A stretch of DNA of 64,000 nucleotides from Chryseobacterium oryctis (GTDB lineage Bacteria > Bacteroidota > Bacteroidia > Flavobacteriales > Weeksellaceae). The notes under the pieces are model-generated. The model was not told the origin of the DNA and searched no databases. It was given only the letters and a program-made list of their open reading frames with translations. Shown here in pieces: positions 34,852 to 44,533 of the stretch (its first letter is position 1; the number at the start of each line of letters is the position of its first letter). Location of the stretch: NCBI RefSeq assembly GCF_025971925.1, contig NZ_JAPDHV010000006.1, forward strand, positions 62,001-126,000. The letters are read 5' to 3'. Position numbers and translations under genes: made by a program.

Positions 34852-35346
34852 ATGATTTACGCTTTCGATACCTATTATTACGATAATTACGCTCAAACAA
34901 TCTGCATAGCTTTTGAGGATTGGAGCTCAGAAAAAGAAATTAAAATATTCAGTGAAAAAACACCTGTTCTTTCTGATTATGAAAGTGGATCTTTTTATAA
35001 AAGAGAGCTACCTTGTATCTTGAGTTTATTGAAAAAGATTGATTTAAAAGAAGGAGACATCATTATTGTTGACGGATATGTAACTCTGGATGATACTGGA
35101 AAAAAGGGTTTAGGTGGGTATCTTTTTGAAGCTCTGAATAAACAATACCCAATCATAGGCATTGCCAAAAATGAATTTAAAAGTAAGGATTCTCAAAGAA
35201 GAAATATTTACAGAGGAAAAAGTAAATCACCTTTATTTCTTACAGCAAGAGGAATTAATGTTGATGAGATTAAGACAAGAGTAGAGCAGATGCATGGAAG
35301 TTTTAGAATTCCTACATTGTTGAAAAAAGCTAGATCGGTTGACTAG
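34852..35346 (+). CDS. Small endonuclease V-like protein
   Basis: 164 residues, shorter than the usual 210-230. The endonuclease V order is recognisable: an early Asp (FDTYYYD), YESGSFYKRELPCIL in place of the YVPGxLxFRE segment, VDGYVTLDDTGKKGLGGYL in place of the VDGxGxxHPRxxGLAxHLG segment, and PIIGIAK. The catalytic Asp and Glu remain, but the C-terminal His region is altered. Whether it cuts at deaminated bases is uncertain. Cotranscribed with the VOC gene. Confidence 0.68.
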   Translation: MIYAFDTYYYDNYAQTICIAFEDWSSEKEIKIFSEKTPVLSDYESGSFYKRELPCILSLLKKIDLKEGDIIIVDGYVTLDDTGKKGLGGYLFEALNKQYPIIGIAKNEFKSKDSQRRNIYRGKSKSPLFLTARGINVDEIKTRVEQMHGSFRIPTLLKKARSVD

Positions 35347-35560
35347 AACTTTATTATGATTTTGGCTTAATTTATTAATTCCGATTTTTTTCTTTAAAAA
35401 ATATAAAAGATTACCTTTAATAGTAGTCTTTTTTGCTATATAATATCTTTTATAAAATACATATTATCTCAATATATAAGTGGCTGATAAATATCATTAG
35501 AAATATTATTTTTATTAATTCTAAATAAATATAAATTTGTAATCAATAAAAATAAAAAAA

Positions 35561-36859
35561 ATGAAAAAACTCTATTTGATTTTAACACTTAGTATTTCTA
35601 TCACAGCTTTTACTCAGTCACAATATTGCAAACCTACGTTTCAATACGGTTCAGACGGTAATATGATAACACAGATTATTTTTGGAAACATTAATAATAC
35701 TTCACCTGCTCAATCAGGAACAACTCCAATATACGAAGATTTTACTGGTTTATCAACAGATGTACAAGCTGGAAGTGTTAATTCAATTTCTATAAAAGGA
35801 CCGTCAAGCACTTTTCCAAGTGATGTTGTAGTATTTATTGATTTTAATAGAAATGGCTCTTTTGACGACTTAGGTGAAAGTTTTCACATCGGTCGTTTGG
35901 CTGCAGCAAATCCAGCAAATGCTCATACCATAAATGGCAATATTATAATTCCATCTAATATTACAACAGGACCAACAAGAATGAGGATTCTTAAAAATAC
36001 CAATACAGCAGCATATTCTGACCCAAACGCTCCGAATTCTATCTTAAGCTCATGCCAAAACCTCAGATCAGGTCAGGCAGAAGATTATACAATAAATATT
36101 GTAGGAAGTAATGCAACTTTTCCAGCACCTTATTGTGGAGACGAAGGTATTACCACACTTTCTGTAAACGAAATCAGTCAAGTAGAATTTGCAGGAATTA
36201 CACAAAATAGTACAATTGATGGAAATTCTCCAGTAATAGAAAACTTTACCGGAACTGTTTTTAATGTAAATAAAGAAAATACTTATCCTATTTCTATTAC
36301 AGGAGGAACCGATGAACAATCAACTGTTTCAGTTTATGCTTATATAGATTTTGATCACAACAATACTTTTGAGCCAAACGAAACTTTCAATTTAGGATAT
36401 TTAGATAACTCAAATCCTATTTCAGGTACAGCATCTGGAAAGCTTTCATCCCAAATCACAATTCCTGATACTGCAATGCTTGGTGAAACACGCTTCAGAA
36501 TTGTAAAGGCATATGAATCTAATTCATGGATGGGAGTATTACAGAATCTTCCTTGTCCAAGAGATTGGTTTATTGGTCAGGTAGAAGATTACACTATCAA
36601 TATTTCACCTTCTGCATTGTCAACAGTAGAAACAGAGAAAAATAATCTTAAAATATATCCAAATCCTACAAACGGATTGGTAAATATTCAAACTTCTGAT
36701 AAAATAGAGAAATATGAGATTTATAGTTTAACTGGTCAGAAAGTAGCGGAAGGAAATAATAATACAATTAACCTCTCTGATTTTCCGGCAGGAACTTATT
36801 TAGTGAAAATTCAATTTAATAATCAAAAAATAGTTACGCAAAAAATTATCAGAAGATAA
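35561..36859 (+). CDS. Secreted GEVED-domain protein with T9SS sorting domain
   Basis: 432 residues: a signal peptide (ITAFTQS), two GEVED beta-sandwich modules of about 150 residues each, both ending in GQAEDYTINI or GQVEDYTINI, and a C-terminal type A sorting domain starting LKIYPNPTNGLVNI with FPAGTYLVKI and ending in KIIRR. The sorting domain directs export through the type IX system and attachment or release at the surface. The role of GEVED modules is poorly known, possibly adhesion. The 35347-35560 gap is AT-rich with no feature seen. Confidence 0.9.
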   Translation: MKKLYLILTLSISITAFTQSQYCKPTFQYGSDGNMITQIIFGNINNTSPAQSGTTPIYEDFTGLSTDVQAGSVNSISIKGPSSTFPSDVVVFIDFNRNGSFDDLGESFHIGRLAAANPANAHTINGNIIIPSNITTGPTRMRILKNTNTAAYSDPNAPNSILSSCQNLRSGQAEDYTINIVGSNATFPAPYCGDEGITTLSVNEISQVEFAGITQNSTIDGNSPVIENFTGTVFNVNKENTYPISITGGTDEQSTVSVYAYIDFDHNNTFEPNETFNLGYLDNSNPISGTASGKLSSQITIPDTAMLGETRFRIVKAYESNSWMGVLQNLPCPRDWFIGQVEDYTINISPSALSTVETEKNNLKIYPNPTNGLVNIQTSDKIEKYEIYSLTGQKVAEGNNNTINLSDFPAGTYLVKIQFNNQKIVTQKIIRR

Positions 36860-36902
36860 AGACACAAATCATATCATATCCATATCAATTTTTGTTTTTT
36901 TT

Positions 36903-36935
36903 AAACCGACGGAGAGCCATATTCCGTCGGTTTTA
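36903..36935 (+). terminator. Terminator of the GEVED gene
   Basis: AAACCGACGGA and TCCGTCGGTTT form an 11-bp GC-rich stem with a T-rich tail, 43 bases after the stop. Confidence 0.88.
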
Positions 36936-36960
36936 TTTTATTAAATATTACGCCATGTTA

Positions 36961-37389
36961 TTAGCAATCGTTCATTTCATAGTTTACCTGCTCATATTTT
37001 TCATCATAAGGCTGAATGGTTTTAGCATTTGTTTTAACTTTTTGAAGGTTTACATTCAGCTTTTTGTTTCCGTCTGGTGAAATCCAAAATCCTTTCAGAT
37101 TATCACCTGTTTTCTTCACGCTGATAATTCCTGTAATACCACCTTCAACCATTACCAACTTATCATCTTCATTGTCTGAAATTTCCAGATAAAGCCAATT
37201 ACTAACCTTATCATATTTATACATACCCGAATAATGTGTAGTAGGACAACCGGAAATTTCCTCAATAAGAAATAATGTTACAGGTAGCTTATCTATAGTT
37301 CCTTTATACAAATATTTATGAATTTCTTGTGCTGAGAAATTGCTAAAGCACATCAAAAATAGAGTAATTAAGAAAAATTTGTATTTCAT
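36961..37389 (-). CDS. Secreted protein of unknown function
   Basis: 142 residues with a signal peptide (FLMCFSNFSAQ). The mature part has regular beta-strand patterning with GFWISPDG near residue 100, reminiscent of small periplasmic barrels, and ends in the cysteine-containing MNDC. I do not recognise a family. It lies 14 bases after the lipoprotein gene on the same strand, so the two form an operon. Confidence 0.7.
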   Translation of the reverse strand: MKYKFFLITLFLMCFSNFSAQEIHKYLYKGTIDKLPVTLFLIEEISGCPTTHYSGMYKYDKVSNWLYLEISDNEDDKLVMVEGGITGIISVKKTGDNLKGFWISPDGNKKLNVNLQKVKTNAKTIQPYDEKYEQVNYEMNDC

Positions 37390-37403
37390 ATTAAAAATTG
37401 TTT

Positions 37404-38417
37404 TTATTTTTTGAATAGTATTTTATGTAAATCGAGTTCATAAGAAGATTCATCTTCGTAGGTTATTTTTAAGGTATGCTCATTGATGAATTCAATGCTT
37501 TTATTACAAAAATGAGCACAACTCTCAACAATGACAGGAAAATATAATTTTTTAATTTTATCATAAGCAATTATATCCCCACGAAAATAGGAAACTACCA
37601 GATAATTTTCATTTTCAATTTCATCAGGAACTCCACCAGAAAGCTCAAACAAATTTTCTTTGTAATAAGTGGAGTAGATTACAGACATTTCACCAATATT
37701 TCCTGCCCCAAAATGACTATCCGTTTTATTATCAATCTGCCATTTTTCATCATAATTTTTGTAATGACTAATATTTTTCTCGGCAACATTCGGTTGATAA
37801 ATCATTTTAGATTTTTTTGCAAAATCGTAAAGTATTTTTTTAACTGATTGATTGCTGTTCAATTTTTTATTTTCAACAAAATCTCCCTTTATACATTCTG
37901 TACAAAGATTTGAAGGATAACCTGAGTATAATAATTCATAATTATCATCAACATTAGCTGTATTAATTGCCCAAAATTGCACTATCTGATCCGGTACAGC
38001 TTTTCCCATATTCGTCGTATTGGCTGAAATAAGAAAGTATTCTTTTCCATTAAGTTTTTCGGTTTTAATATTGCTACTATCAATTTCAAAATACGACCAT
38101 TCGGTTTGAGCTAGATTTACAGTTTTTAGTTTCGAAAACTTATTATTCTCAAATGCGTATTGTTCGGCTTTTAAAATATTTAGTGTATCTGAATAGAAAT
38201 ATTTTCCTCTCGGCTCTTTACTTTGAACCCAAATTCTGAGAACCCCTTTTTCATTTTTACTTGTAAATAAATTATTCTTAGAAAGACTATCAGGAATTTT
38301 AAAACTTACAACAGAATCATGAGTATTCTCTTTGGCTGAAACTTTTTCTTTTTTCTCACATGAAAACAGCAGAAGAAAAGATAATAAAACAAAAAAATAT
38401 TTTTTCACTTTGTGCAA
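37404..38417 (-). CDS. Predicted lipoprotein of unknown function
   Basis: 337 residues with a lipoprotein signal (LLLFSCEKKEK) and mature parts that are Lys- and Tyr-rich. A CTEC cysteine pair occurs near residue 171 and a later CAHFC near 305; spaced cysteines could form disulfides. No domain recognised. First gene of a two-gene unit with the small secreted protein; tRNA-Arg lies 20 bases upstream in the same direction. Confidence 0.7.
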   Translation of the reverse strand: MHKVKKYFFVLLSFLLLFSCEKKEKVSAKENTHDSVVSFKIPDSLSKNNLFTSKNEKGVLRIWVQSKEPRGKYFYSDTLNILKAEQYAFENNKFSKLKTVNLAQTEWSYFEIDSSNIKTEKLNGKEYFLISANTTNMGKAVPDQIVQFWAINTANVDDNYELLYSGYPSNLCTECIKGDFVENKKLNSNQSVKKILYDFAKKSKMIYQPNVAEKNISHYKNYDEKWQIDNKTDSHFGAGNIGEMSVIYSTYYKENLFELSGGVPDEIENENYLVVSYFRGDIIAYDKIKKLYFPVIVESCAHFCNKSIEFINEHTLKITYEDESSYELDLHKILFKK

Positions 38418-38436
38418 ATCGGTTAATAATAAATTG

Positions 38437-38508
38437 TAGCTCCACCAAGAATCGAACTTGGATCTAAAGTTTAGGAAACTTTTGTTCTATCCGTTGAACT
38501 ATAGAGCC
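38437..38508 (-). tRNA. tRNA-Arg (anticodon CCT)
   Basis: A 72-nt cloverleaf reads on the minus strand: acceptor GGCTCTA pairs with TGGAGCT (two G-T wobbles), D stem GTTC/GAAC, anticodon stem AAAGT/ACTTT with loop TTCCTAA, and T stem CCAAG/CTTGG with TTCGATT loop. CCA is not encoded. Decodes AGG. Confidence 0.95.
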
Positions 38509-38561
38509 ATAAAAAAGATAAAGTTATTAATTTACTCTAAATTCTCAAATATAATATAAAA

Positions 38562-38586
38562 GAATCCGCTCTTTAGAAGCGGATTC
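38562..38586. repeat. Hairpin in the tRNA-uvrA gap
   Basis: GAATCCGCT and AGCGGATTC form a 9-bp stem with a 7-nt loop and no T tail, 50 bases upstream of the tRNA. It may be a second terminator or an RNA element. Confidence 0.5.
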
Positions 38587-38625
38587 AGTAGATAATACAT
38601 CTCATTTTTTTAATTAGACAACAAT

Positions 38626-38655
38626 AAAAAAGCACAGCCGACAATGCTGTGCTTA
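38626..38655 (-). terminator. Likely terminator of uvrA
   Basis: AAGCACAGC and GCTGTGCTT form a 9-bp stem; on the minus strand the 3' arm is followed by six T. It lies about 195 bases after the uvrA stop, an unusually long 3' untranslated region. Confidence 0.7.
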
Positions 38656-38785
38656 AATTTTTATAAATTTAATTGCAATTTCAAAGTTGAAAAAAGCAAA
38701 ATATGTTTTCACCTCAGTTTTATTACATAGTAAATGTAGTAATAAATTCCTTACAAACAATTAATTAAATGTTAAAACTAACAAG

Positions 38786-38809
38786 TTATCCACATTTTTT
38801 TGTGGAAAA
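38786..38809. promoter_or_regulatory. Two DnaA-box-like sequences in inverted orientation
   Basis: TTATCCACA at 38786-38794 is a perfect DnaA-box match and TGTGGAAAA at 38801-38809 is the complement of TTTTCCACA, a common variant. They are 6 T apart in an AT-rich gap. Chance occurrence is possible; no further boxes cluster here. Confidence 0.3.
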
Positions 38810-38850
38810 ATATCATCTGCTAAACTCATTAAATGAAAAGTAGTGACTTA

Positions 38851-41643
38851 CTAATTTTCCAGCTTTTCCTTAATATATTTCGCAGTATGGGATTTTTTAT
38901 TTTTAATTAAATCTTCTGGTGTTCCCATAAAAACAACTTCTCCACCATATTTTCCTGCTTCAGGACCAATATCTATGATATAATCTGCACATTTAATAAT
39001 ATCCGGCTGATGTTCAATTACAATTACGGAATGTCCCAAATCAATTAAAGCTTGTAAAGACTTCAACAATTTTTGAATATCGTGGAAGTGCAAACCTGTA
39101 GAAGGCTCATCAAAAATAAACAATGTTTTATCTGTTGTAACACCTTTCACAAGGAACGAAGCCAACTTCACACGCTGCGCTTCACCACCTGAAAGGGTAG
39201 AAGAACTTTGCCCAAGTTGCAGATATCCTAAACCAACATCTTGTAAAGGTTTTAACTTAGTAAAAATTTTCTCTTCTTTATTATCTTTAAAGAAAACTAA
39301 AGCCTCATCAACAGTCATATGAAGAATATCCGAAATATTTTTCTCGTCATATTTCACTTCCAAAATTTCACTTTTGAAACGTGTTCCTTTACATGCTTCA
39401 CATTCCAGCTCAATATCTGCCATGAACTGCATAGATACATTGATTACCCCTTCACCTTTACATTCATCACATCTTCCACCATCTACATTAAAGGAAAAAT
39501 GTTTAGGCTTATAACCCATCATTTTTGCCATTTTCTGCTTAGAAAACAAATCTCTGATATCATCATAGGCTTTAAGATAGGTTACAGGATTGGAACGTGA
39601 AGATTTCCCGATAGGATTTTGGTCAATCAATTCTATATGCTTGATTAATCTAAGAGGAAATTCCACCGAATCATAATCGCCTTTTTTACCACCCATTCCA
39701 AGCTGAATCTGGATATCATTCGTAAGAATTTCTTTCATCAATGTAGATTTTCCGCTTCCTGAAACTCCGGAAATCACCACAAGACTTTCTAGAGGAATAT
39801 CAACATCGATGTTTTTAAGATTATTCTGTCGTGCTCCTTTTATATGAATCCACTCTTTAGCTTTTCTTCTCTTTTCAGGTACTTCAATTTCTAATCTGCC
39901 TGTAAGATATTTTGATGTTAAAGTATCTGCATTTTTCAGCTCTTTATAATCTCCTGCGAAAACCAATTCACCTCCAAGATATCCTGCCTCCGGACCAATA
40001 TCAATGATATAATCCGCGGCTTTCATTACATCTTCATCGTGCTCTACAACAATCACGGTATTACCCAAATCACGAAGATTTTTCAAAACCTCAATTAAAT
40101 TTTCAGTATCTCTTGAATGAAGCCCGATTGAAGGCTCATCCAAAATATAAATAGAACCCACCAAAGAACTTCCTAAACTTGTAGCAAGATTAATTCTTTG
40201 GCTTTCACCTCCTGAAAGGGTATTTGAAGTCCTGTTTAAAGTTAAATACCCTAAACCAACCTTTAATAAAAACTCAAGGCGGGTTGTAATTTCGTATAAT
40301 AATCTTTTTGCGACTTCTTTATCGTGATCGGATAACTTCAATCCCTTTATTAATGGAAAAAGTTCATCTAAAGGAAGTTCAATCAATGACTGTATATTGT
40401 GACCATCAACTTTCACCCAACTCGTTTCTTCACGCAATCTCAATCCTTCACAGGTAGGACAAAGCGTTTTTCCGCGATATCTCGAAAGCATCACTCGATA
40501 CTGAATTTTGTATAAATTTTCTTCAACCATGCTGAAGAAATTATTGATGGAAGGGAAAGTACTTTTTCCGTCACCTTTCCAAAGATAACTTTTCTGCTCT
40601 TTTGATAATTGATGATAAGGCTTATGAATAGGGAAATCTTTTGCTTTTTTAATGAAGTCTTTTTTCCATTCGCTCATACTTTCGCCTTTCCACGCCGCAA
40701 CAGCATCTTCGAAAACAGATAAAGTCTTATTCGGAATCACCAAATCTTCATCTATTCCAATTACTTTTCCGTAACCTTCACAAGTAGGACAAGCTCCGTA
40801 AGGATTATTAAAACTAAAGAAATGTACATTCGGCTCAAGAAACTCTATCCCGTCAAGCTCGAATTTATTCGAAAATTCTTTTACTTTTCCAGTATCAATA
40901 TTTTTTAAATAACAATATCCTCGACCTTCATAAAATGCCATTTGAATAGAATCTGCCAAACGTTGAAGAAAACTTTCATCTTCCTCGTAAGAAAAACGAT
41001 CGATGACAAGATTGATTATCATTCCTTTTTCCGGAGTGAACCCAAAACTTTCCAAATCTTCTATCCCAGCAATATTTCCATTGATTTCCAGTCTTGTGAA
41101 ACCTGCCAGTTTTAAAACCTTCAGATTTTCATCAAAAGCATTGATATCATATTCAAAAGGAGCTGTCAATAAAAATGAAGTATCTTTTTTTGATGCCTTA
41201 ATAAAATCTACCACATCAGACACCGAATCTTTTTTCACTTCTTCCCCTGAAACAGGAGAAAATGTTTTTCCGATTCTGGCAAAAAGAAGTTTAAGATAGT
41301 CATAAATTTCCGTAGACGTACCTACTGTGGAACGTGGATTCGATGAAATTACTTTTTGTTGAATAGCTATTGAAGGAGCTAAACCTTTTATATCATCCAC
41401 TTTTGGCTTTTCTAATTTACCCAAAAACTGACGTGCGTAAGAACTCAAACTCTCAACGTATCTTCTTTGTCCCTCTGCATAAATTGTATCAAAAGCAAGA
41501 GATGATTTTCCACTTCCGGAAACTCCTGTGATAACAATAAGTTTATTCTTTGGAATAAGTACATCTATGTGTTTCAGGTTGTTAAGATGTGCATTTTTAA
41601 CAAAAACCTGTTTCTTTATATCTATTTCTGTAGTTGAAGCCAT
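38851..41643 (-). CDS. uvrA: Excinuclease ABC subunit A
   Basis: 930 residues from the start at 41643 ([11 protein letters not shown]), preferred over an upstream ATG 18 bases away. Two ABC ATPase halves with Walker [13 protein letters not shown] and [12 protein letters not shown], two LSGGE signatures and three zinc sites ([25 protein letters not shown]...CEACKG). Detects bulky DNA lesions in nucleotide excision repair. TAATTTTG at 41661-41668 on the minus strand is a -7 match, 18 bases before the ATG. Confidence 0.97.
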   Translation of the reverse strand: MASTTEIDIKKQVFVKNAHLNNLKHIDVLIPKNKLIVITGVSGSGKSSLAFDTIYAEGQRRYVESLSSYARQFLGKLEKPKVDDIKGLAPSIAIQQKVISSNPRSTVGTSTEIYDYLKLLFARIGKTFSPVSGEEVKKDSVSDVVDFIKASKKDTSFLLTAPFEYDINAFDENLKVLKLAGFTRLEINGNIAGIEDLESFGFTPEKGMIINLVIDRFSYEEDESFLQRLADSIQMAFYEGRGYCYLKNIDTGKVKEFSNKFELDGIEFLEPNVHFFSFNNPYGACPTCEGYGKVIGIDEDLVIPNKTLSVFEDAVAAWKGESMSEWKKDFIKKAKDFPIHKPYHQLSKEQKSYLWKGDGKSTFPSINNFFSMVEENLYKIQYRVMLSRYRGKTLCPTCEGLRLREETSWVKVDGHNIQSLIELPLDELFPLIKGLKLSDHDKEVAKRLLYEITTRLEFLLKVGLGYLTLNRTSNTLSGGESQRINLATSLGSSLVGSIYILDEPSIGLHSRDTENLIEVLKNLRDLGNTVIVVEHDEDVMKAADYIIDIGPEAGYLGGELVFAGDYKELKNADTLTSKYLTGRLEIEVPEKRRKAKEWIHIKGARQNNLKNIDVDIPLESLVVISGVSGSGKSTLMKEILTNDIQIQLGMGGKKGDYDSVEFPLRLIKHIELIDQNPIGKSSRSNPVTYLKAYDDIRDLFSKQKMAKMMGYKPKHFSFNVDGGRCDECKGEGVINVSMQFMADIELECEACKGTRFKSEILEVKYDEKNISDILHMTVDEALVFFKDNKEEKIFTKLKPLQDVGLGYLQLGQSSSTLSGGEAQRVKLASFLVKGVTTDKTLFIFDEPSTGLHFHDIQKLLKSLQALIDLGHSVIVIEHQPDIIKCADYIIDIGPEAGKYGGEVVFMGTPEDLIKNKKSHTAKYIKEKLEN

Positions 41644-41924
41644 AGTAAAATTAAGACCCACAAAATTACAAATTTTTAGCCTACCTTTTTGATTTATTTA
41701 TTCTCCCAAAATAGCAAATTCCAAATCCAGACCATTAATAAAATTTCAATTTATATTGATTATTACAAACTAATAATCAATAAATCACACATAAAAACAC
41801 TAAAGTAACATTTTTTAAAAGTGTAAATGTTAATATTAAATAAGACTTTACACGAGAAAAAAATAAATAATTTCAATTAAAAAAAACAATTTATTACACA
41901 ACATTCACAACCAGTGATGATTTT

Positions 41925-41953
41925 CATGATTTTATTCAGTTCTTTTAATCATG
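41925..41953. repeat. Inverted heptamers upstream of the TonB receptor
   Basis: CATGATT (41925-41931) and AATCATG (41947-41953) are perfect inverted heptamers 15 bases apart in the long 41644-42199 gap, possibly an operator. Apart from this, a short ORF and a terminator, the gap is AT-rich without other features. Confidence 0.3.
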
Positions 41954-42011
41954 CTCTTGTTTAGTGTCTTAAATTTATTTAAAATTGCATTAATAAATAT
42001 GTAATATAGAA

Positions 42012-42062
42012 ATGAGAAAGTTATTCAGAGATCTAGTTACACATTTAATGAGAAAAAGATAA
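42012..42062 (+). CDS. 16-codon leader-type ORF
   Basis: ATG to TAA encodes MRKLFRDLVTHLMRKR, a short basic amphipathic peptide. An intrinsic terminator follows 21 bases later, and the TonB receptor gene begins 90 bases after that. The layout (short ORF, terminator, operon) resembles attenuation leaders, but no start signal is strong and no homologue is known to me. Confidence 0.3.
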   Translation: MRKLFRDLVTHLMRKR

Positions 42063-42082
42063 TTTTACAACTACTCCCACAT

Positions 42083-42110
42083 AAGATGCAGAAAAACTGC
42101 ATCTTTTTTT
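42083..42110 (+). terminator. Intrinsic terminator before the TonB receptor
   Basis: AGATGCAG and CTGCATCT form an 8-bp stem with a 5-nt A loop followed by seven T. No conventional gene ends just upstream on this strand, so it ends a short leader or small RNA. Confidence 0.8.
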
Positions 42111-42199
42111 ATGATAATTATCATTTTCCAGTCTTAAATAACTCCACTACTTTTGGAATTTATTAAAAGAAGAAACTAACACCCAACAAACTAGTTAGC

Positions 42200-42988
42200 A
42201 TGCTAAAAAAAACAGGAAGCATTTTTTTCTTAGGATTATTTTTTTTCATTAATGCTCAGGAAAAATCTACAGACATTGAAACAATAGAAATTCAGGGAAA
42301 ATTTATTTCCACACCTTATAAAACAGCTAATCAGAATATTACTGTTATTACAAAAGAGGAAATTATAAATTCACCTGCAAAAAGTATCGATGAAATGCTT
42401 CAACTAGTTGCCGGAATGGACATCAGAAGGAGAGGAGCCAATGGAGTACAAAGTGACGTTTCTTTTAGAGGAAGCTCTTTTGAACAGGTTCTTCTTCTCA
42501 TCAACGGAATCAGAATGAACGATTCTCAAACCGGACATAATTCTCTAAACATTCCCGTAGACTTGGAAGATGTAGAAAGAATTGAAGTAATAAAAGGGCC
42601 TGCAGCAAGAAGGTTTGGTCAAAATGCTTATGCCGGAGCTATTAATATCATCACTAAAATCAATCTTGGAAAGAATGTAAAAATAAGTGCTAATGCTGGA
42701 GATTATGAAACCTTTGGTTTTGGTCTTAATGCCAATTTAGGAGGTGAAAAGTTTTCAAATTCTTTGAATATTAATTCAAACTCGTCTCAAGGTTATATGC
42801 ATAATACGGATTATGAAATTCGTAATATTTTTTATCAGAGTCAATTGAAAATAAAAGAGGGAGATGTAAAGCTACAAGCCGGTTTTTCTGAGAAAAAATT
42901 TGGTGCAAACGGATTTTATTCGTCTTCAAATGCAACAGAACAGTATGAGGAGCTTCAATCATCTATTGTATACTTCCATTTATTTTAA
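42200..42988 (+). pseudogene. TonB-dependent receptor, N-terminal fragment cut by an inversion
   Basis: 262 codons: a signal peptide (GLFFFINAQ), a plug domain (about 35-150; ITVITKEEIINSPAKSIDEML, IEVIKGPAARRFGQNAYAGA) and the first beta strands. True receptor sequence ends at Val257 (GTA, 42968-42970); the last five residues before TAA come from foreign sequence. The missing barrel is encoded on the opposite strand at 44534-45574. Joining GTA to AGT-TTG-GCT from that strand gives an uninterrupted frame of about 603 codons (IVSLAHRQ at the join), the size of BtuB-like receptors. As it stands the product cannot form a barrel. Confidence 0.92.
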
Positions 42989-43248
42989 TATCAGGTTTTG
43001 CTCTCGCTCAGGAAAAGCAAGAAGAGTCTCAAAATAAACTTATTGATACTTTGAAAGCTTACAAAAAGATAAACATTAAAGAAAATAAAAAACGAAATCT
43101 TTATAATATGCCGGTGGCTAAACCAAAAGATTCATCGATTTATTCTGGTCTGAAAAATTCTAAAACAGATACTACAGATTACAAAATTTTAAATGCGACT
43201 CCTCCTGAAAAGAAAAAAATAGCAAAGAAGGATGAAAAAAATAATTAA
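42970..43248 (+). pseudogene. Small secreted protein gene missing its start (inversion)
   Basis: In frame with a TTG-initiated 65-codon frame, the reading frame is open upstream to the breakpoint and encodes the rest of a signal peptide (ILPFILISGFALAQ) followed by a Lys/Glu-rich mature part ending KKDEKNN. ATG-AAA-TGT, its first three codons, lie on the minus strand at 45584-45576 beyond the other breakpoint, behind a TATCTTTA promoter element. The reconstructed protein is about 95 residues; I recognise no domain. Without its start it is probably silent. Confidence 0.8.
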
Positions 43249-43315
43249 AATCTTATTGTAATATTTTAAAGAATTTTTCATTCATTTTTTATTTTTGTAA
43301 TCTATTTCCAATAGA

Positions 43316-43762
43316 ATGACAAAAGAAGAACTACTCAACAGAGCAATAAAAATTGCTGATAAAGCCCACAAGGGACAAACAGATAAGTATCACGCACCAT
43401 ACATTGCTCATGTTATGCGTGTAATGGAATACGGGAAAACGATTGACGAAAAAATTGTCGGGGTTTTGCATGATGTTGTAGAAGATCATCCCCTAGAATT
43501 TAGTCTTGATTATTTAAGAAGTGAAGGCTTTCCCGAATATATTATTTTTGCTATAAGTTGTCTTACAAAATTTGATCCTGAAGAAGATTACGATGATTTT
43601 GTAAAAAGAACCGAACGTTCTCCCCTTGCTGTAGCTGTAAAATTAAACGATTTGCGTGATAATATGGATTTGCGTAGGGTAAATCGAGAGCTTACCCCAA
43701 AAGATATCAAAAGATTTAACAAATACCTGAAAGCATATAGATATTTGATAGAAAAATATTAA
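43316..43762 (+). CDS. HD-domain phosphohydrolase, SpoT-like small alarmone hydrolase family
   Basis: 148 residues: HYAPYIAHVMRV-type first His motif (KYHAPYIAHVMRV), the HDxxED metal motif as LHDVVEDHP, and a downstream LNDLRDNMD motif that carries the last Asp. This set matches the hydrolase domain of RelA/SpoT and stand-alone MESH1-like enzymes; (p)ppGpp hydrolysis is plausible but not shown. The stop overlaps that of the convergent DUF2490 gene by a few bases. It lies inside the inverted segment and is intact. Confidence 0.83.
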   Translation: MTKEELLNRAIKIADKAHKGQTDKYHAPYIAHVMRVMEYGKTIDEKIVGVLHDVVEDHPLEFSLDYLRSEGFPEYIIFAISCLTKFDPEEDYDDFVKRTERSPLAVAVKLNDLRDNMDLRRVNRELTPKDIKRFNKYLKAYRYLIEKY

Positions 43763-44475
43763 TCAGCTCCAGGGAAATCATAAGATTTTACAGGATGATT
43801 AGTCTCGTCAATATTGATGTTTAAAGCAAGATAAACGAAATGTAAATTTTTATTTCCTGTTGCTTCAAATTCTCTTTGCCAAAGATAGCCAGTTGCAATT
43901 CCGAAATAGTCATCAATTTGGTATCCGAGACCGCCATAAACCCTGTTTCTTGCAAAAGTGGGTTTCATTGGGGTTACAAAGAAAATTTCATCATAGGCGT
44001 TGGCAAAGATGGTTCCTTTTTTTACTTCTTTAGAATTTAAAGGGACACTTACGTTTAGACGATAACGATAACGCATTCTTTGAGATGTTTTATCTAAATT
44101 AGGCTCATAAAACCAGCTTTTTTCAACCCGAAAACGATTTTCAAATTTTATAATACCTTTTTTTACATCGATCACGTCCTGAAGCCATACCCTGAATTCT
44201 TCTTTATTTAGATCGTGTTTTTTGTAATTAACATATCTTCCAAGTCCTACAAAAGGTTTATGATTTTTGGTAAGGTTATATCCAAGCCCTCCTTTTATTT
44301 CATAATAATCAGGATAGGTGTAGTCTTCATTTCCTCGTAACTGACCTTCTGCATAGATGAAAAATTTTGGATGAAATTTATAGGTTAATGTAAGTGAATT
44401 AAAACTTGAAATATGACTCTGTGCTTTAGAAAAAGTAACAAGAAAAAGTAAGCTAAGACTCCAAAAAAGTTTCAT
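43759..44475 (-). CDS. DUF2490 outer-membrane-type protein
   Basis: 238 residues with a signal peptide (LFLVTFSKAQ) and amphipathic beta-strand repeats of about 10 residues rich in Tyr and Arg (YRYRLNVSVPL, NRVYGGLGYQI), matching the DUF2490 family, probably a small barrel. It lies 58 bases after the receptor barrel fragment on the same strand, so before inversion it was the second gene of the receptor unit. Confidence 0.85.
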   Translation of the reverse strand: MKLFWSLSLLFLVTFSKAQSHISSFNSLTLTYKFHPKFFIYAEGQLRGNEDYTYPDYYEIKGGLGYNLTKNHKPFVGLGRYVNYKKHDLNKEEFRVWLQDVIDVKKGIIKFENRFRVEKSWFYEPNLDKTSQRMRYRYRLNVSVPLNSKEVKKGTIFANAYDEIFFVTPMKPTFARNRVYGGLGYQIDDYFGIATGYLWQREFEATGNKNLHFVYLALNINIDETNHPVKSYDFPGAD

Positions 44476-44533
44476 TTTTTTAGTAAAATTTTTTGCAAAA
44501 ATAACCTTATTTAACTATTAGATAATATTAAGT

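Noticed and set aside
39319-39600. Antisense frame inside uvrA
   Set aside because: Runs opposite to a strongly conserved coding region and has no family features; a shadow of uvrA.
41662-42199. Cobalamin riboswitch before the receptor
   Set aside because: The conserved B12-box sequences are not visible; only a short ORF and a terminator are present.
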